Shown: positions 21,858-32,576, counted from the first letter of the stretch. The stretch is DNA of 64,000 bases from Semisulcospira habei (GCA_036245525.1 BTPG01000002.1:118274286-118338285), one strand, 5' to 3'. The notes: generated by a model from the sequence alone, not told the origin. Numbers and translations: made by a program.

Positions 21858-22161
21858 ATTCAACGGAAATCCATTTCAACGATGTTTTTGGACGATTCAA
21901 TGATGGTCGTTTCAACGGATGTTCGTTACAACGAATTATCATAATTATCAACTTAGCGTCTTAATTAATCTTTCTAAAAAGTCGTTTTTGGGGGATTAGG
22001 GCTGTATCAAGGTGAAGGCGCTGGAAGAGGCTTGCGGCCAGAACAAGAAAATATGGCTGCATTTACTAATAATAGGGTTAGGGGTTGGGTTACTTGGTCG
22101 TTTCAACGGGAAAACGTTTTGGACGTTTAAACGGATCCCTTGAAATGGATTTCCGTTGAAT
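21858..22161. repeat. Inverted-repeat pair upstream of the transposase start
   Basis: ATTCAACGGAAATCCATTTC plus AA at 21858-21879 is exactly complementary to 22140-22161. Several copies of GTTTCAACGG lie between. It could be a small inserted element or subterminal transposase-binding repeats of the hAT element. Confidence 0.7.
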
Positions 22162-22283
22162 TGTCTATAAATAACTCTTTGTGCCTTGGATCAAAAGTGA
22201 CTAAAAACTGCAATGTTTTAAAAACAATTAAAAAAAAAATAATAAAACTTTGGAACTCCCTTTGCATAAAAAAAAATTCACTG

Positions 22284-22314
<31 letters not shown>

Positions 22315-22370
22315 TTGGGAGGGGGGGTTCCGGAACCCAGGTAACCCCCCCCCCCCTGGGTCCGGCCCTG

Positions 22371-22440
22371 ATTACATAACATTTTCAGGATAAAAGATCT
22401 TCCGGCTGAAGCTTTGTCAGCAAGAGGCATCTGACTTTGT
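22371..22440. repeat. Tandem repeat of about 125 bp, continuation after the hAT
   Basis: ATTACATAACATTTTCAGGA followed by AAAAGATC and CTTTGTCAGC continues the unit interrupted at 17038. Confidence 0.75.
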
Positions 22441-22620
22441 GAACTCAACAACCAGTTAAACTTGATATCCCAACGAGCAGTTTAGTGTTTCAGTGCGACT
22501 AACTGAATCCATGACTGCCACTGGTCGCCGGCTGTGTTTCTGAAATCGTTCTAGTAATTCAACTCCTGAGAACCCCAGCCGTCCAAGGAGCGCGGACACA
22601 AAGTGGTTCATTCAACTTGA
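22441..22620. other. Unassigned spacer
   Basis: Nothing recognised. Confidence 0.4.
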
Positions 22621-22686
22621 CAAGAGGCATAGATTCTCATGAGTCCCCGCAATTGCGGGGACTCATGAGGATCTATGTCTCTTGCA
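22621..22686. mobile_element. PAL-2 hairpin core
   Basis: CAAGAGGCATAGATTCTCAT, then GAGTCCCCGCAATTGCGGGG and the complementary arm. A GTTT-rich tract follows at 22710-22780. Confidence 0.8.
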
Positions 22687-23067
22687 ACTGGACCATGTTC
22701 ATTTTTTCTGTTTGTTTGTAGTTGTTGTTTGTTTGTGGTTTTTTTTTGTTTGTTTGTTTTTTGTTTGTTTGTTTACTTTCGGCTGACAAGGTGCTACAAA
22801 CTCGAACAAGTCTGTTTTCGCTCCAGTCACTTAGTTGCACGTGCTGATTTTCATCGGGATAGCACTGCCTTAATTTGACAGAAACATAGTCTTTTTGTGC
22901 AAAGCGAGATTTTCGTTGTGATACAATAAACATGTCGCTCAGTTTCACAAAAAAATGGACTGTCTTTTGCCGGCGAAAACAGGGCACAGCAGAAGAAACT
23001 ACCAGGTAAGTAGAAAAAAGTATTGTCAGAAGAGGGAATTGTGCATTATGGACCAATGATCATACAT

Positions 23068-23464
23068 GGTCCGTGGCACAGTGGTTAAGGCGCCTGCCAC
23101 CAATGCTAAAGGTGCGTGGTTCGACTACGGGTTCCGGCGTCGGATTTTTCTCCTCTAGTAAGTGTCACCGTTAATTCGGGCGAACCGTCGGGGGTTCTTT
23201 CTCCGGGTACTCCGGCTCTTCCTCCCCCTCCACTTTGGTATCAGTTTCAGCCCACTTAATCAAATTTCAAATACAAACGATTTTGAATTTCCAAAAACTA
23301 CAGTAGCTCGCTTGAGCTTGCCCTTAGCACCACGTGAATGTTCTGTGTTTATGTACAGTGTGTGAGTGAATGCGCGTGATTCACGTGAGCGTGCTTGTTG
23401 GGTTCAGTTCGCGGCGGCGCTTTGAGCCGATTTTCAATTGGGATAAAGCGCCTATTTAATGCGC

Positions 23465-23520
<56 letters not shown>
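23068..23520 (+). mobile_element. tRNA-derived SINE with a TTA tail, inside FB-1
   Basis: The A box TGGCACAGTGG and B box-like GGTTCGACTAC are 30-40 bp apart in a tRNA-like head. The body ends GGGATAAAGCGCCTATTTAA, TGCGC and a TTA repeat of about 18 units. It interrupts the left FB-1 arm: sequence before 23068 and after 23520 is continuous in FB-1 copy 2. The box spacing fits an RNA polymerase III promoter. Confidence 0.82.
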
Positions 23521-23521
<1 letters not shown>

Positions 23522-23918
23522 CTACTTTGGTCAAAGCACAAACAAAGAGGAAAGAGGGGTGCAGTAATTAAGTGACTGGAAGCACCACTGGATTTCCAGC
23601 TCTCTGGTGCATGGAAATTTAGATCTAGGTCCCCCAAGGGGGGTCAAGATGTTTCAGTTAGCCGGGGTGGACAGCTGTTCCGGTCTAGGCGACCTCTTCA
23701 GCCAACCATCGACAACACTGGAGGAAGAGAAGGAACTTCTGCCTACCTGCAAAGAAGACTAGATTTTACTGTGGTTTCTGCAGGGACATACATTCCGTGC
23801 CTCCACCCAGAAAATCCAGTAGATATTTGATACATCCCCCCCCCCCCCCCCTTTCGAGGGGTTTCCATATGCATTGCTTCCAGTCACTTACTTAGTGCAC
23901 CCCTCTTTCGAATTGTGT

Positions 23919-23942
23919 CAGTGTGTGTGTGTGTGTGTGTGT

Positions 23943-23977
<35 letters not shown>

Positions 23978-24136
23978 AGTGTGTGTGTTTGTGTGTGTGT
24001 GTCAGTGTGAGTGTGTGTGTGTCAGTGTGTGTGTGTTTGTGTGTTTGTGTGTGTGTGTCAGTGTGTGTGTGTGTGTGTGTGTGTGTGTCAGTGTGTGTGT
24101 TTGTGTGTGTCAGTGTGTGTGTTTGTGTGTGTGTGT

Positions 24137-24185
<49 letters not shown>
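23919..24185. repeat. (GT)n microsatellite with regular TCA interruptions
   Basis: GTGTGTCAGTGTG recurs about ten times in the GT tract, giving the Cys-Val-Ser frames that are artefacts. Confidence 0.95.
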
Positions 24186-24187
<2 letters not shown>

Positions 24188-24287
24188 CAGTTTGGCCACT
24201 TAAAAGTAGACTTATGATCACTGGTCGACGGATGTACAATTCTCTCCCCTGACAGTGCTTTTTCCTACTTACTTGGCAGTTTCTTCT

Positions 24288-25210
24288 AAATTACATGCAC
24301 TGAAAGTCGACCCCTTTGGTCTCGTTTAGGGCACAGAAGAGCGAACAAGCTCTAAGGCAAAACACAGGCGTGATAAATTATCAGTTTTGTCACTAGAGGG
24401 CAACCTGTTTGGAACAGTGTTGGAATGCGCCAACCCCAGGAGTAGTATCATAGTAGTACCTACGAGTGTACAACCAGGGATGTAATCAAACTTGGCTCTG
24501 GTCGGGCCAAGGAGCAAGATGCGCTTAGTTCTGGCGATACGCGGCACCCGATGCGCGCACTGTCAAATTAAAACGGCCCCGGCCGTTGCCGGTAATCTAC
24601 ATGATCTGGAATGCGACTGAGAACTTGATAGGCCCTACGTCGGAAACTATCATTAGTCCGGTTCAGTGCGGCCGCGAACATCTGAACACCCCTAAACTCA
24701 GTGCAAGAGGTATAGATCCTTCAACTGAATAGAAGTGCTCTTGTAGTGTACTCCCGAGTGGGTCTTTATGCATCACAAACGGTTCGTGTCGACGGAGGCA
24801 CCGGCTGCTAAAACTGAATGATCATAAGCGCCGGGGCGGTATTCTACGATGCGGCTTTCGGAGACATGACTCATTCAGTTCTAGCAGACCCTCCTTCCGG
24901 AAGTTTGGCGTGTGCTGAGCATGAGGCTCTAGGCCTTTTACAGATGGACTAGACCGAGCAAGGTGATGCAACCGGTGCCTGTTTTGGGTGCAAAGTACAC
25001 GTATTCGTGTGTTGTTGTTTTTTTTTTGTTTTGTTTTGTTTTTTTCTTGACGCCGTGCCAGCGTGCACACTGAGAATTCCAGGGTGCGATTACATCATGT
25101 TTTTTTTCAGAACTCGAGAGGATTGAACGTCATTTTCGCATCCCTGCGCGCGCTTGTCACGGTTTATGCTCAGCGTGTCTCTTTCACGGCAGGCAACGCA
25201 CTAAAGACAT
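24288..25210. other. No gene; PAL-2 arm fragment
   Basis: A PAL-2 left arm GTGCAAGAGGTATAGATCCT lies near 24702. Two ACTCATTCAGTT-like words near 24810-24880 may be PAL remnants. Frames are short and unrecognised. Confidence 0.45.
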
Positions 25211-25347
25211 GGGGCCAGTTGTAAGCGCGACTGAGCTTAGTCCTGCGCTAGCCGCTACGGCAAGGTGCTCCGCGATAGCGGAGCACCTTGCCGCTTAGTG
25301 GCTGGCGCAGGACTAAGCTCACTAATCTCACTCAGGCAAATGGCCCC
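25211..25347. mobile_element. PAL-5 palindromic element
   Basis: GGGGCCAGTTGTAAGCGCGA to CTCAGGCAAATGGCCCC. The centre GGCAAGGTGCTCCGCGATAG pairs with the following arm. Related copies are at 48110-48233 and 52741-52808. Confidence 0.82.
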
Positions 25348-25554
25348 TGGAACGCTGCTGGTTTTTAGGATTCATCAGTGCGCACATTTTTGTGTGAGAG
25401 GTTCTTCTACATATATATGTTCGTCAGCGGCGCCATGACAAGTATGACGCAATAGCGGCGTGGGGTTGCTGTTTCTTCAATACACACAAACATTTAGACT
25501 GCGGGTTGAGTACCTCACAATCTGCACAGCTAGCCTCGTGCACGTCGAGTCTGT

Positions 25555-25690
25555 CTTTAAAGGCCCACTAGTACACTTCTGTAACAGAGGGTAAGTTACG
25601 AAACGCTAGACACAGGTCTAGCTATGGGTCATCCCAGTTTAGACACAGGACAATCCAGTTCAGCACACGCGGCCGTCTTTTGGCCACGGA
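25555..25690 (+). repeat. Dispersed repeat shared with 51610-51730
   Basis: CACAGGTCTAG, ACACAGGACAATCCAGTTCA and GCACACG occur in the same order in both places. Confidence 0.65.
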
Positions 25691-26129
25691 CCACAGTGCT
25701 GTTTCCGTACTGTCCAGTCTCTTAGCCTTAGTCAGTCCCAGTCATCCCCTAATTGTTCAATTCCCTAAAAAAAAAACACTCCTGCCCACCGGCTGCACAT
25801 TTGCCATGCACAAAATACCAAAAAAAAAACCAGCACATGACCCGTCTCATTTCTTGGCTATGAAACTGGTTCCTTACCAACCCCACACCCAAGTACAGCT
25901 GAAATCAGCGTGCCCCTCAAATCACTACGTCAAAGGCAACTCAACATAGGCCCACAATTGTTCACTGGAGAAGCTCAGGATGGTATGAATCGAAGCACCT
26001 AACATGTCTCCTTTCATCTAACCAGAAATTTCCAGCAAATTCCAACATTCAGCCCTACTACAAATTTTCAAACAAGGCCAAAAATTATTTTTAAAAACAC
26101 CGGTCCTCTTACTGCCTGAACTGCCCAAT
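25691..26129. other. No gene seen
   Basis: The frame at 25680-25949 has no recognisable domain. The right part may be LINE 3' untranslated sequence. Confidence 0.4.
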
Positions 26130-28075
26130 TTAAATGCGTAACGTGACCTGAAATACGCATAAGAAAAAAGATTTGTCTTGAGCAGTGATTTGAAAGCAGA
26201 CAGAGTTGGAGCATGTCTGACATGGGCTGGAAGGTCGTTCCAGGTGACTGGACCGAAATAAGAAAAAGCACGCTGGCATGGCCCTGGCGAGACTTCTTTC
26301 GCCTAGGAACCCTGAAATACGCGTGTCTGATGCTGAACGGAGGGATCTTGAAGGAGTGTAAATATGACGCAGGTCGGACAAATATTGGGGAGCAGAACCG
26401 GTAATAGCATTGTAACAAATAACATAAACCTTGTACACAATTCTTTGAGATACAGGCAGCCAGTGCAGGTCAACAAGTCAGGGTGTTATGTGCTCACGTT
26501 TCGGTACTCTGTAAATTAGTCGGGAAGAGCAGTTCATAACTCTTTGAAGTTTATCAAGAAGATTTTGAGGAACGCCAGCCAAAAGGGAATTACAATAATC
26601 AATGCGGGAAAGAACAAGGGAGGTAACAAGCGTTGTAGTTGTTTCAGTAGTGAGAAGGTGTCGAATTGAACTGAACTTCCTCAATTCAAAGAAGGAACAT
26701 TGGCAAACCTTGTTGACATGCTCTCTCGTGGTCAGCCTATTGACAATGATAACACCAAGATTACGGGCGGACTCAGAAAAGGGGATACTGCTCTGAAAAA
26801 CTCTGATCGAGTCTGGGAGATCTGTGCAGCTAGAACAAGAAAATCTTAAGGCCTCATTTTTGTCACTATTCATTTGCAATTTGTTCTGCGTGGTCCAATT
26901 CTGAACGTCTGTGACACAGGACTCTAAAGACTGGAACATCTGACTAACATGTTTGCGTTAGGCACTGGCATACAGCTCTGTGTCATCAGCATAAAAATGG
27001 TAAGAAACAGAGTGACGTTTGATAACACTAGATAAAGGCTAGGTATACAGCGTAAAAACGATCGGCCCCAAAACAGAGCCTTGGGGAACACCATAAACAA
27101 GCTCAGTGGGATTGGACTCTACTCCCAACACAGACACTACTTGCTTTTTTCCAAAGAGGTAAGACTAAAAAAAAGTGTAAAGCGGTACTCTTTATGCCAA
27201 AAACATAGTCTAAACGTTGAATGAGAATCTAGTGCTCTATCGTATCAAAAGCAGTGCTCAAGTCAAGAAGAGCCAGAACAGAAACATTATCTTCATCACT
27301 GGCTGTGAGCAGGTCGTTCACAACACGAAGCAACGCCGTCTCCGTGCTGTGACCGAGGTGGTAGGCGGATTGAAAAACGTGCCAGAGGTCATTACTTTTG
27401 ATATGGTCGAATAACTGCGACAAAACTATTTTCTCTAGTAATTTTTAAAGAAATGTGAGGTTAGATACAGATCTGTAATTTTTCAGATCATTTGGGTCAA
27501 GAGTGGGCTTCTTTAAGAGAGGTTTTACAATGGCAGTTTTGAAACATGCTGGGACAACACCTGTTTTAAGAGACTGGTTTACAATTTCTGTGACAGCTAT
27601 CACAATCTCTCTGCAACATTCAAGTAGAAGAGAAGAGGGGACAGGGTCGAGGTCACACATTTTAGGTGAGGTCTTATTCATGGTTTCACGCACAAACGTC
27701 TCTGTTACAGAACAAAAACATATCAGAGGCAGACCTGAAAAAAAGGTCTCTGCAGATGGACAGTTTTTCATACCAGCATCGGCACATTTTATCAATATTG
27801 TCACGGATGCTTTTGACGTCGTCACTGAAGTAATCTGAGAAAAGCTTTGGAAGAACTTGGGGTGGATGGGTGCTCGGAAGAACAACAGACCTGACCTTTC
27901 CCATAAGGCTGTTGGCAATCCAAAACAATTCTTTTCATGTACCATGCAGCAGCAACCTTAGAACAATAAAACAGTTTTTGCTTGGTCTGTCAAACGCGTG
28001 ACTTTGTGCTTCAACGTACATGAAGGAGGTCCTGGGAACAATGAACCGTTTATTATCTGGAGTAAGTCACTTTAG
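26130..28075 (-). pseudogene. LINE reverse transcriptase, decayed (CR1/L2/Jockey group)
   Basis: Reading the minus strand from 28075 down, fragments in order are: FWIANSLMGKV (linker before the RT), FKTAIVKPLLKKP and LKNYRSVSNLTFL (RT start), FQSAYHLGHSTETALL, LALLDLSTAFDTIEH (motif A catalytic Asp), GVPQGSVLGPIVFTLY, FYADDTELYASA (motif C, both Asp present), LGVIIVNRLT and RIDYCNSLLAGVP (thumb), and the tail AFSYFGPVTWNDLPAHVRHA. Known role: reverse transcription for target-primed insertion. Several frameshifts and stops, including a TAA right after YADDTELYASA, make it dead. The endonuclease half is not seen, so the copy is 5'-truncated. Confidence 0.9.
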
Positions 28076-28102
28076 TTTAAGCAAGGCCTTACCAAATAAG
28101 CA

Positions 28103-28161
28103 ACAGGTCATCGAGCCGATGTCCGCCGCTACAGCGGCGGACGTCGGATCGATGACCTGAT
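28103..28161. repeat. PAL-8 palindrome, single copy here
   Basis: CAGGTCATCGAGCCGATGTC plus CGCCGCT pairs with AGCGGCGGACGTCGGATCGA and TGACCTG, with almost no loop. Confidence 0.75.
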
Positions 28162-28214
28162 GCATGCTGGGAACCACAGGGGCCCGCGTCACGTCAATTT
28201 AAAGTTACCGGTTT

Positions 28215-28216
28215 TA

Positions 28217-28266
<50 letters not shown>
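28215..28266. repeat. (ATT)n microsatellite
   Basis: About 16 ATT units, possibly the tail of a degraded retroelement. Confidence 0.9.
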
Positions 28267-28267
<1 letters not shown>

Positions 28268-28400
28268 AACCCGTGCGCACAGTACAACCTCAAAGCAATA
28301 GTAAACAGGTCGGAAACGGTTAGAAAGTAGGTCACACTTTGATCGGGACGTAAGTGATTGTCGTGCTGTTAATACCGAATAAGTACCTCAAACTTTGGGT

Positions 28401-28570
28401 GGGGAGCTGGGTGGCGGCTCAGTGGTAGAGCGACAGGTCGTTGGTTCGAACCTAATACAGGTGTCAAAATGTGTACAGACCTCTTTTCGGTGCCCAGTCT
28501 TTCGAATCACCTTCGTGGTGAACAAAAGAATTTAAGCCCGAGACGTTCAAGTTAAACGTGTTCTTTTTCC
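28401..28570 (+). mobile_element. tRNA-derived SINE (family S), copy 1
   Basis: GGGGAGCTGGGTGGCGGCTC, A box GGCTCAGTGGTAGAGC, B box GTTGGTTCGAACC, then the body GTACAGACCTCTTTTCGGTG and CACCTTCGTGGTGAACAAAA. The same head and body occur at 47911-48085 and, on the minus strand, at 46377-46520. Box spacing is short, as in a deleted tRNA head. Confidence 0.85.
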
Positions 28571-28944
28571 AACTGCGGAAGACAATGGGGCAACTTCTTG
28601 TGGTGAGCGAGAGGCATTTTTTTTTTTACGCTTCTTGGCTATCAGTGGAGCCAGCTGGTCAAATCCGCGGAATGTCTGACGTCCGTGCAATGTTTGACCC
28701 ACTTGTGATTCAGGGATAACCTCTGTTCGTTAAGCTCAGACTGGTCTTAGGGGCGAGCACCGGCTTTGTCTCTATAAATCCCGGCTTCGCCGCCACTGTC
28801 CGGACTCATTTTTGTCGGCATTTCTGAAATCGTTGCACACTCGAGGCCAAAGAACTTCATCAGTATCTCCGAGGAACATGGACATGAAGTGGGTTCGGCA
28901 AGAGGCATAGATCTTCACTGACGAGCCCCGCAAACCAATGGCTT
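28571..28944. other. No gene; PAL-2 arm fragment
   Basis: Nothing recognised except a PAL-2 left arm (GGCAAGAGGCATAGATCTTC) near 28897-28920. Confidence 0.45.
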
Positions 28945-29145
28945 TAGTTTAAGGGTGGTTCCAGAATATCTTGGCGCCTAGATCGACCATGATAATTCAC
29001 GGGCAATACCAGGTTAGCTTGGCGCCTGACGGCACCAAGCTAACCTGGCACTACCCTTGAATTAGCATAGTCGATCGTTCTCATGCACCTGGTCAGTGAC
29101 ACCTCCAAAATTGTGGAAATGCGTCCCTGGGGTTAAATGGGTTAA
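28945..29145. mobile_element. PAL-1 copy abutting a second PAL-1 arm
   Basis: A half arm (TTTAAGGGTGGTTCCAGAAT) is followed at 28981 by GATCGACCATGATAATTCAC and a complete hairpin. It ends AATGGGTTAA with TTAA at 29142-29145. The left TTAA end is missing. Confidence 0.75.
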
Positions 29146-29589
29146 AGATGAAGGAATAGTACGATGTCGACCCTGATGCTAGAGGCACAGATTCTAAGAA
29201 GCTGCTGTGCGGCTGCACAAGGCATAGATTCTCATGAGCCTCGGCCTTTACTTGCAAGAGGGTGTTGTCAGAACATATGTGTCTCGCACGTGGAACTGGA
29301 ATGCGGCATACTGGGTAAAAAGCGCATACAGGTTAGTCTCTCTGTATTACGCTCTCCGGTATGGGATATAACGCGCGCCGGACGGGGTGTCTGGTGAGCA
29401 AAAGGTCCTCCATGCGCGGGCCAGTTAAGGCTAATGCGGCCTTAGGACCTCAGTTTTGCTTACCAAATAGCTGTCTTTCACAGGTTAGTGTAAATTCACT
29501 ACCTCGATAAACGCGATCGCGAATAAATAATGCGATCTGACTTCACGGCTCACGGGCAACGCGATGTACTGAGGATGACCTGCACTGCG
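29146..29589. other. No gene; PAL-2 arm fragment
   Basis: CAAGGCATAGATTCTCATGA near 29218 is a PAL-2 arm. The rest is unassigned. Confidence 0.4.
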
Positions 29590-29690
29590 CACTAACTAAT
29601 GTACTATTGTGGCCATAAAAACAGCTTTTACCACCGCGCAGACTACTAGACATTCCAGCATGCATGCATGACGTGTCTACGAGACTCCAG
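29590..29690 (+). repeat. Degenerate repeat unit, left of an inverted-repeat element
   Basis: ACTAATGTACTATTGTGGCC, ACTAGACATTCC and GCATGACGTGTCTACGA match the unit repeated at 31480-31800. Confidence 0.6.
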
Positions 29691-29762
29691 AGACGCTTCG
29701 CTATACAGCGGAGCGGCTCTAAAACCTTTGCGATAGGCCGTTGACATCAACTCGCACAACTT

Positions 29763-30246
29763 TTTCGCAAATATTATCTCCGCAAAGAAACACTTTTCTA
29801 TACCACTTTAAAGCTGAGGTGCAATGAGAAAAACCTGCCCAGCGCGTGTTTTAAAAAGACTCTACAGGACCCAGCTTGGGCCCTGCCCCTAAGTGGGTCA
29901 AATCGGTTCGTAACTCAGTTGACGGAGTTGGCAACTGCGTATCCCGAGCTTGCAAAACTCTCGGAAAACGACAGACCACTTCCTGTTGCACGGAAATCAT
30001 CGCGATTAGCAGATCGGACAACAGCAGACGATTCTGTGACACTTTGAAACTGACCGACAGCCACGGATTTTACGCGCTGGGGACTATGATGGCAGAATGT
30101 ACGGCTGTACATGCTGTAAGTATGACTCCTGACATTTTGTAGTTGTGAACGAATTTTGTCAACACGTACATCCAGTCCAATATAGGATCATATAAATAAA
30201 TAAAGAAGCATTGTGATGTACATCCAACACAGTAAATTGGATGTGT

Positions 30247-30285
<39 letters not shown>

Positions 30286-31165
30286 TTATAACAACAAACA
30301 CAAAACGACAAATAACCCCTCCTTCCTCACCCTTCCGATATCAAATAAAGCTTCAGGCTGTACTGTGTAACTTACGGATAGCTCGGCCTGGTCCATATCC
30401 AGTGTGCGTCCAGGCAAGACACAAATGGCCTGCTCTGTCCGTCGGGTGGTCGAGTGTCGTCTGCTACTGTTGATATCAGTAAAAATATCGCTGGTTTAGA
30501 TCAGTGATCGCGGTACCCACTCGCTGCAAACAGGAAATGGCCTGTCTTTTTCACGGGAGTTTTGCCAGCACGACAAACGCAGTTGAAAACTCAGTCAACT
30601 GGGTTGCAAACCGGTTTGCCGAAGTTAGCCGAACGTTCACGAAGACAGGGCCCTCGCTGGGTCCTGCAAAGTTTTTTTAAAACACGTGCGGGGCGGAGTT
30701 TTTTGACTGTTTCTCAGCTTTAAGCACAAATGTCATATAGTGCCAATTGACCTGATATGGAATATTCTTACTGAGCTCCTATCATCTGTCGATTTAGCTG
30801 TACAGTCGTACAAAAATAGTGGGGGAAAAAACCCCGACATTTTCGCTACGCGGCTTACATAGAGCCCCGGCAGATTCCAATCGAGGAGAAGCATGCAGTC
30901 TTCATGTATGCCTGCACTGTTTCAGGCTTGAAAACGTGGCCAATTCACGTGGAAATGAATCTTGCTTATACTAGGCTTAATATATCTGGGGCACATTTAG
31001 GGATGTAAAATCAGTCATTTCGTGAAAGAAAAAATACGAATGTTTACGACAGTGCAGCGAAAACTGACACGGTGTTCGAGTTTCTTAAAAGTAAATCGTA
31101 TTGGGTCAACTGGTACTGAAACATGTGTTCAAAGATGGGTATAGAAAAGGGTTCTTTGCGGAGAT
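29763..31165. mobile_element. Long inverted-repeat element, arms diverged
   Basis: Left arm 29763-30070 (ATTATCTCCGCAAAGAAACA, CGTGTTTTAAAAAGACT, CAGGACCCAGC, AACTCAGTTGACGGAGTT) is complementary to right-arm segments at 30440-30740 and 31125-31165. The right arm has about 380 bp of extra sequence. The centre holds a GA tract (30247-30284). No transposase frame is seen, and the 60-90 residue frames do not resemble known proteins. Confidence 0.65.
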
Positions 31166-31479
31166 ATTTAATTCAATTAATAAAAAAACTTTATTTATCT
31201 CTTAAAGGGCAGTTATAGGTTTGTGGACGGCCGGGGGGAACAATTTTTTTTTTAAATCATTTAATAAACATTAATTAATACATTACTTTCTAATATCACA
31301 TTTGTACATGCTATTAATATACTAAATCTGTAGGACTTATAATACTAAGATTAAGGCATATTAAGCACAAACTTAACTAATACAATTACTAAAACATTAT
31401 AAAAACTGTAATATCTTATAATATTGCCATACATATTTGCAGTGCGACAAACGTTGTGCGCTCCGATGTCAAACGACCT
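31166..31479. other. AT-rich spacer
   Basis: Nothing recognised. Confidence 0.4.
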
Positions 31480-31800
31480 ATACGACTAATGAAAGGTGTA
31501 CATCGCGTACCAGGCATTCCCGTACTATATGCATGACGCGTGTGTGTGACAGATAAAACATGTGTACTGCTATCATGGCCATAATAACAAAGCTGATTAA
31601 CGTTGTACCGCCTTGTACTAGACATTCCCGTATTCCCGTGAACTAGACATTCCCGTATTCCCGTGTCTATGACTAATGAAACGTGTACTACTACTGTACT
31701 ATTTTGGTCACAAAAACAAAGTTGATTAACGTCACACAGCCTTGTACTGACATTCATGTATCTACGCATGACGTGAATATGACTAATGAAACGCACTGTG
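31480..31800 (+). repeat. Degenerate tandem repeat with GACTAATGAAACGTGTAC units
   Basis: GACTAATGAAACGTGTACTA, GTCACAAAAACAAAGTTGAT and TTGTACTGACATTC recur two to three times with changes. A perfect short duplication of GTATTCCCGTGAACTAGACA-type sequence lies near 31620-31665. Confidence 0.65.
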
Positions 31801-31936
31801 GTTACGTACGGGTCACGCACGATACGATGTTGTCAGATCCGAAACAGCATCCTTCGTGCAAAGAACACATTTGTAAACAAGGAACACAGATATCAGGCAT
31901 AATAATGCGAGAGCAGACACTATAGTGAAACTGTGA

Positions 31937-32020
31937 GCCAATGCGCAAAAAGCCATCGGGCCGACGTCGCGCGCGAGGCCAACGTCGGCTGACGCGGCCG
32001 ATGGCCTTTTGTGCATTGGG
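31937..32020. mobile_element. PAL-4 palindromic element
   Basis: CCAATGCGCAAAAAGCCATC pairs with GATGGCCTTTTGTGCATTGG. The loop side is enlarged by GC-rich sequence. Confidence 0.72.
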
Positions 32021-32235
32021 GACGGCCCCATAAAACACTCAGATTACTGTACATATACCGGGGAAAAACGGAGACGGGCTTGTTGTAAAACATGTATGTT
32101 AAAAGGTCCTGGCAAATCAAAGTGGCACAGCTGCAGTGCGCCTGAATTGATTAGTGTCCAGGTCGTACTCCATTGGCGATGGCTGCCCCTGTCCCCCTAT
32201 AACCTGCTCCATCCTTAGAATCGACCATTTTTGCT

Positions 32236-32314
32236 CTTGCGTGTCGGTAGCGGTTTTTTGTCCCGATGATTCCTACAGGAATCATCGCGACAAAAACCGC
32301 TACCAACGCGCAAG
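32236..32314. mobile_element. PAL-7 palindrome, complete
   Basis: TTGCGTGTCGGTAGCGGTTT pairs with AAACCGCTACCAACGCGCAA, and CGATGATTCCTACAGGAATC closes the loop. Its right edge runs into the TTAA that opens the next PAL-1. Confidence 0.8.
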
Positions 32315-32317
32315 GAG

Positions 32318-32531
32318 TTAACTCATTCAACCCCACGCACGTATTTCCCAATTTTTGGAGGCGTCATCTAACGACTATGCACCTGTTGCAGGAGATGGAT
32401 CGACCATGATAATTCAAGGGTAGAGCCAGATTAGCTTGGCGCCTGTCAGCGCCAAGCTAATCTGGCACTACCCTTGAATTATCATGGTCGACCCATCTCC
32501 TGCTGTAGTGCGTCAGGGCTGAATGGGTTAA
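32318..32531. mobile_element. PAL-1 palindromic element, full length
   Basis: 214 bp between two TTAA sites. Left end TTAACTCATTCAACCCCACG, right end CAGGGCTGAATGGGTTAA. Hairpin arms are near perfect. Directly repeated (same orientation) at 33333 beyond the minisatellite. Confidence 0.92.
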
Positions 32532-32576
32532 CAAATGCACTGCCAAAAATCTAGAGATATCATGTATATCAAACAT

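Larger units (their letters stand above)
17039..22370 (-). mobile_element. hAT transposon, complete with termini
   Basis: The left end CAGGGCCGGACCTGGG and right end CCTGGGTCCGGCCCTG are inverted repeats of the hAT type (CAGGG...CCCTG). ATTACA precedes the left end (17033-17038) and follows the right end (22371-22376), so at least 6 of the expected 8 target bases are duplicated. The flanks are two halves of one tandem-repeat unit, confirming the insertion. The 5.3-kb element carries one minus-strand, three-exon transposase gene, a CA tract near its 3' end, a GA tract and a G tract in intron 2, and LINE-tail sequence in intron 1. Subterminal C/G tracts occur at both ends. Confidence 0.9.
22990..24287. 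mobile_element. FB-1 foldback element, copy 1 (contains a SINE and a GT tract)
   Basis: Left arm AGAAGAAACTACCAGGTAAG (22990-23068, continuing at 23521 after the SINE) is complementary to the right arm ending CTTACTTGGCAGTTTCTTCT (to 24287). The interior has CATGGAAATTTAGATCTAGG and GACCTCTTCAGCCAACCATC, as in copy 2 (58259-58987). The right arm holds a long GT tract. No coding sequence. Confidence 0.85.

Noticed and set aside
31416..31820. 134-residue minus-strand frame
   Set aside because: Lies across a degenerate tandem repeat; its apparent repeats in protein follow the DNA repeat.
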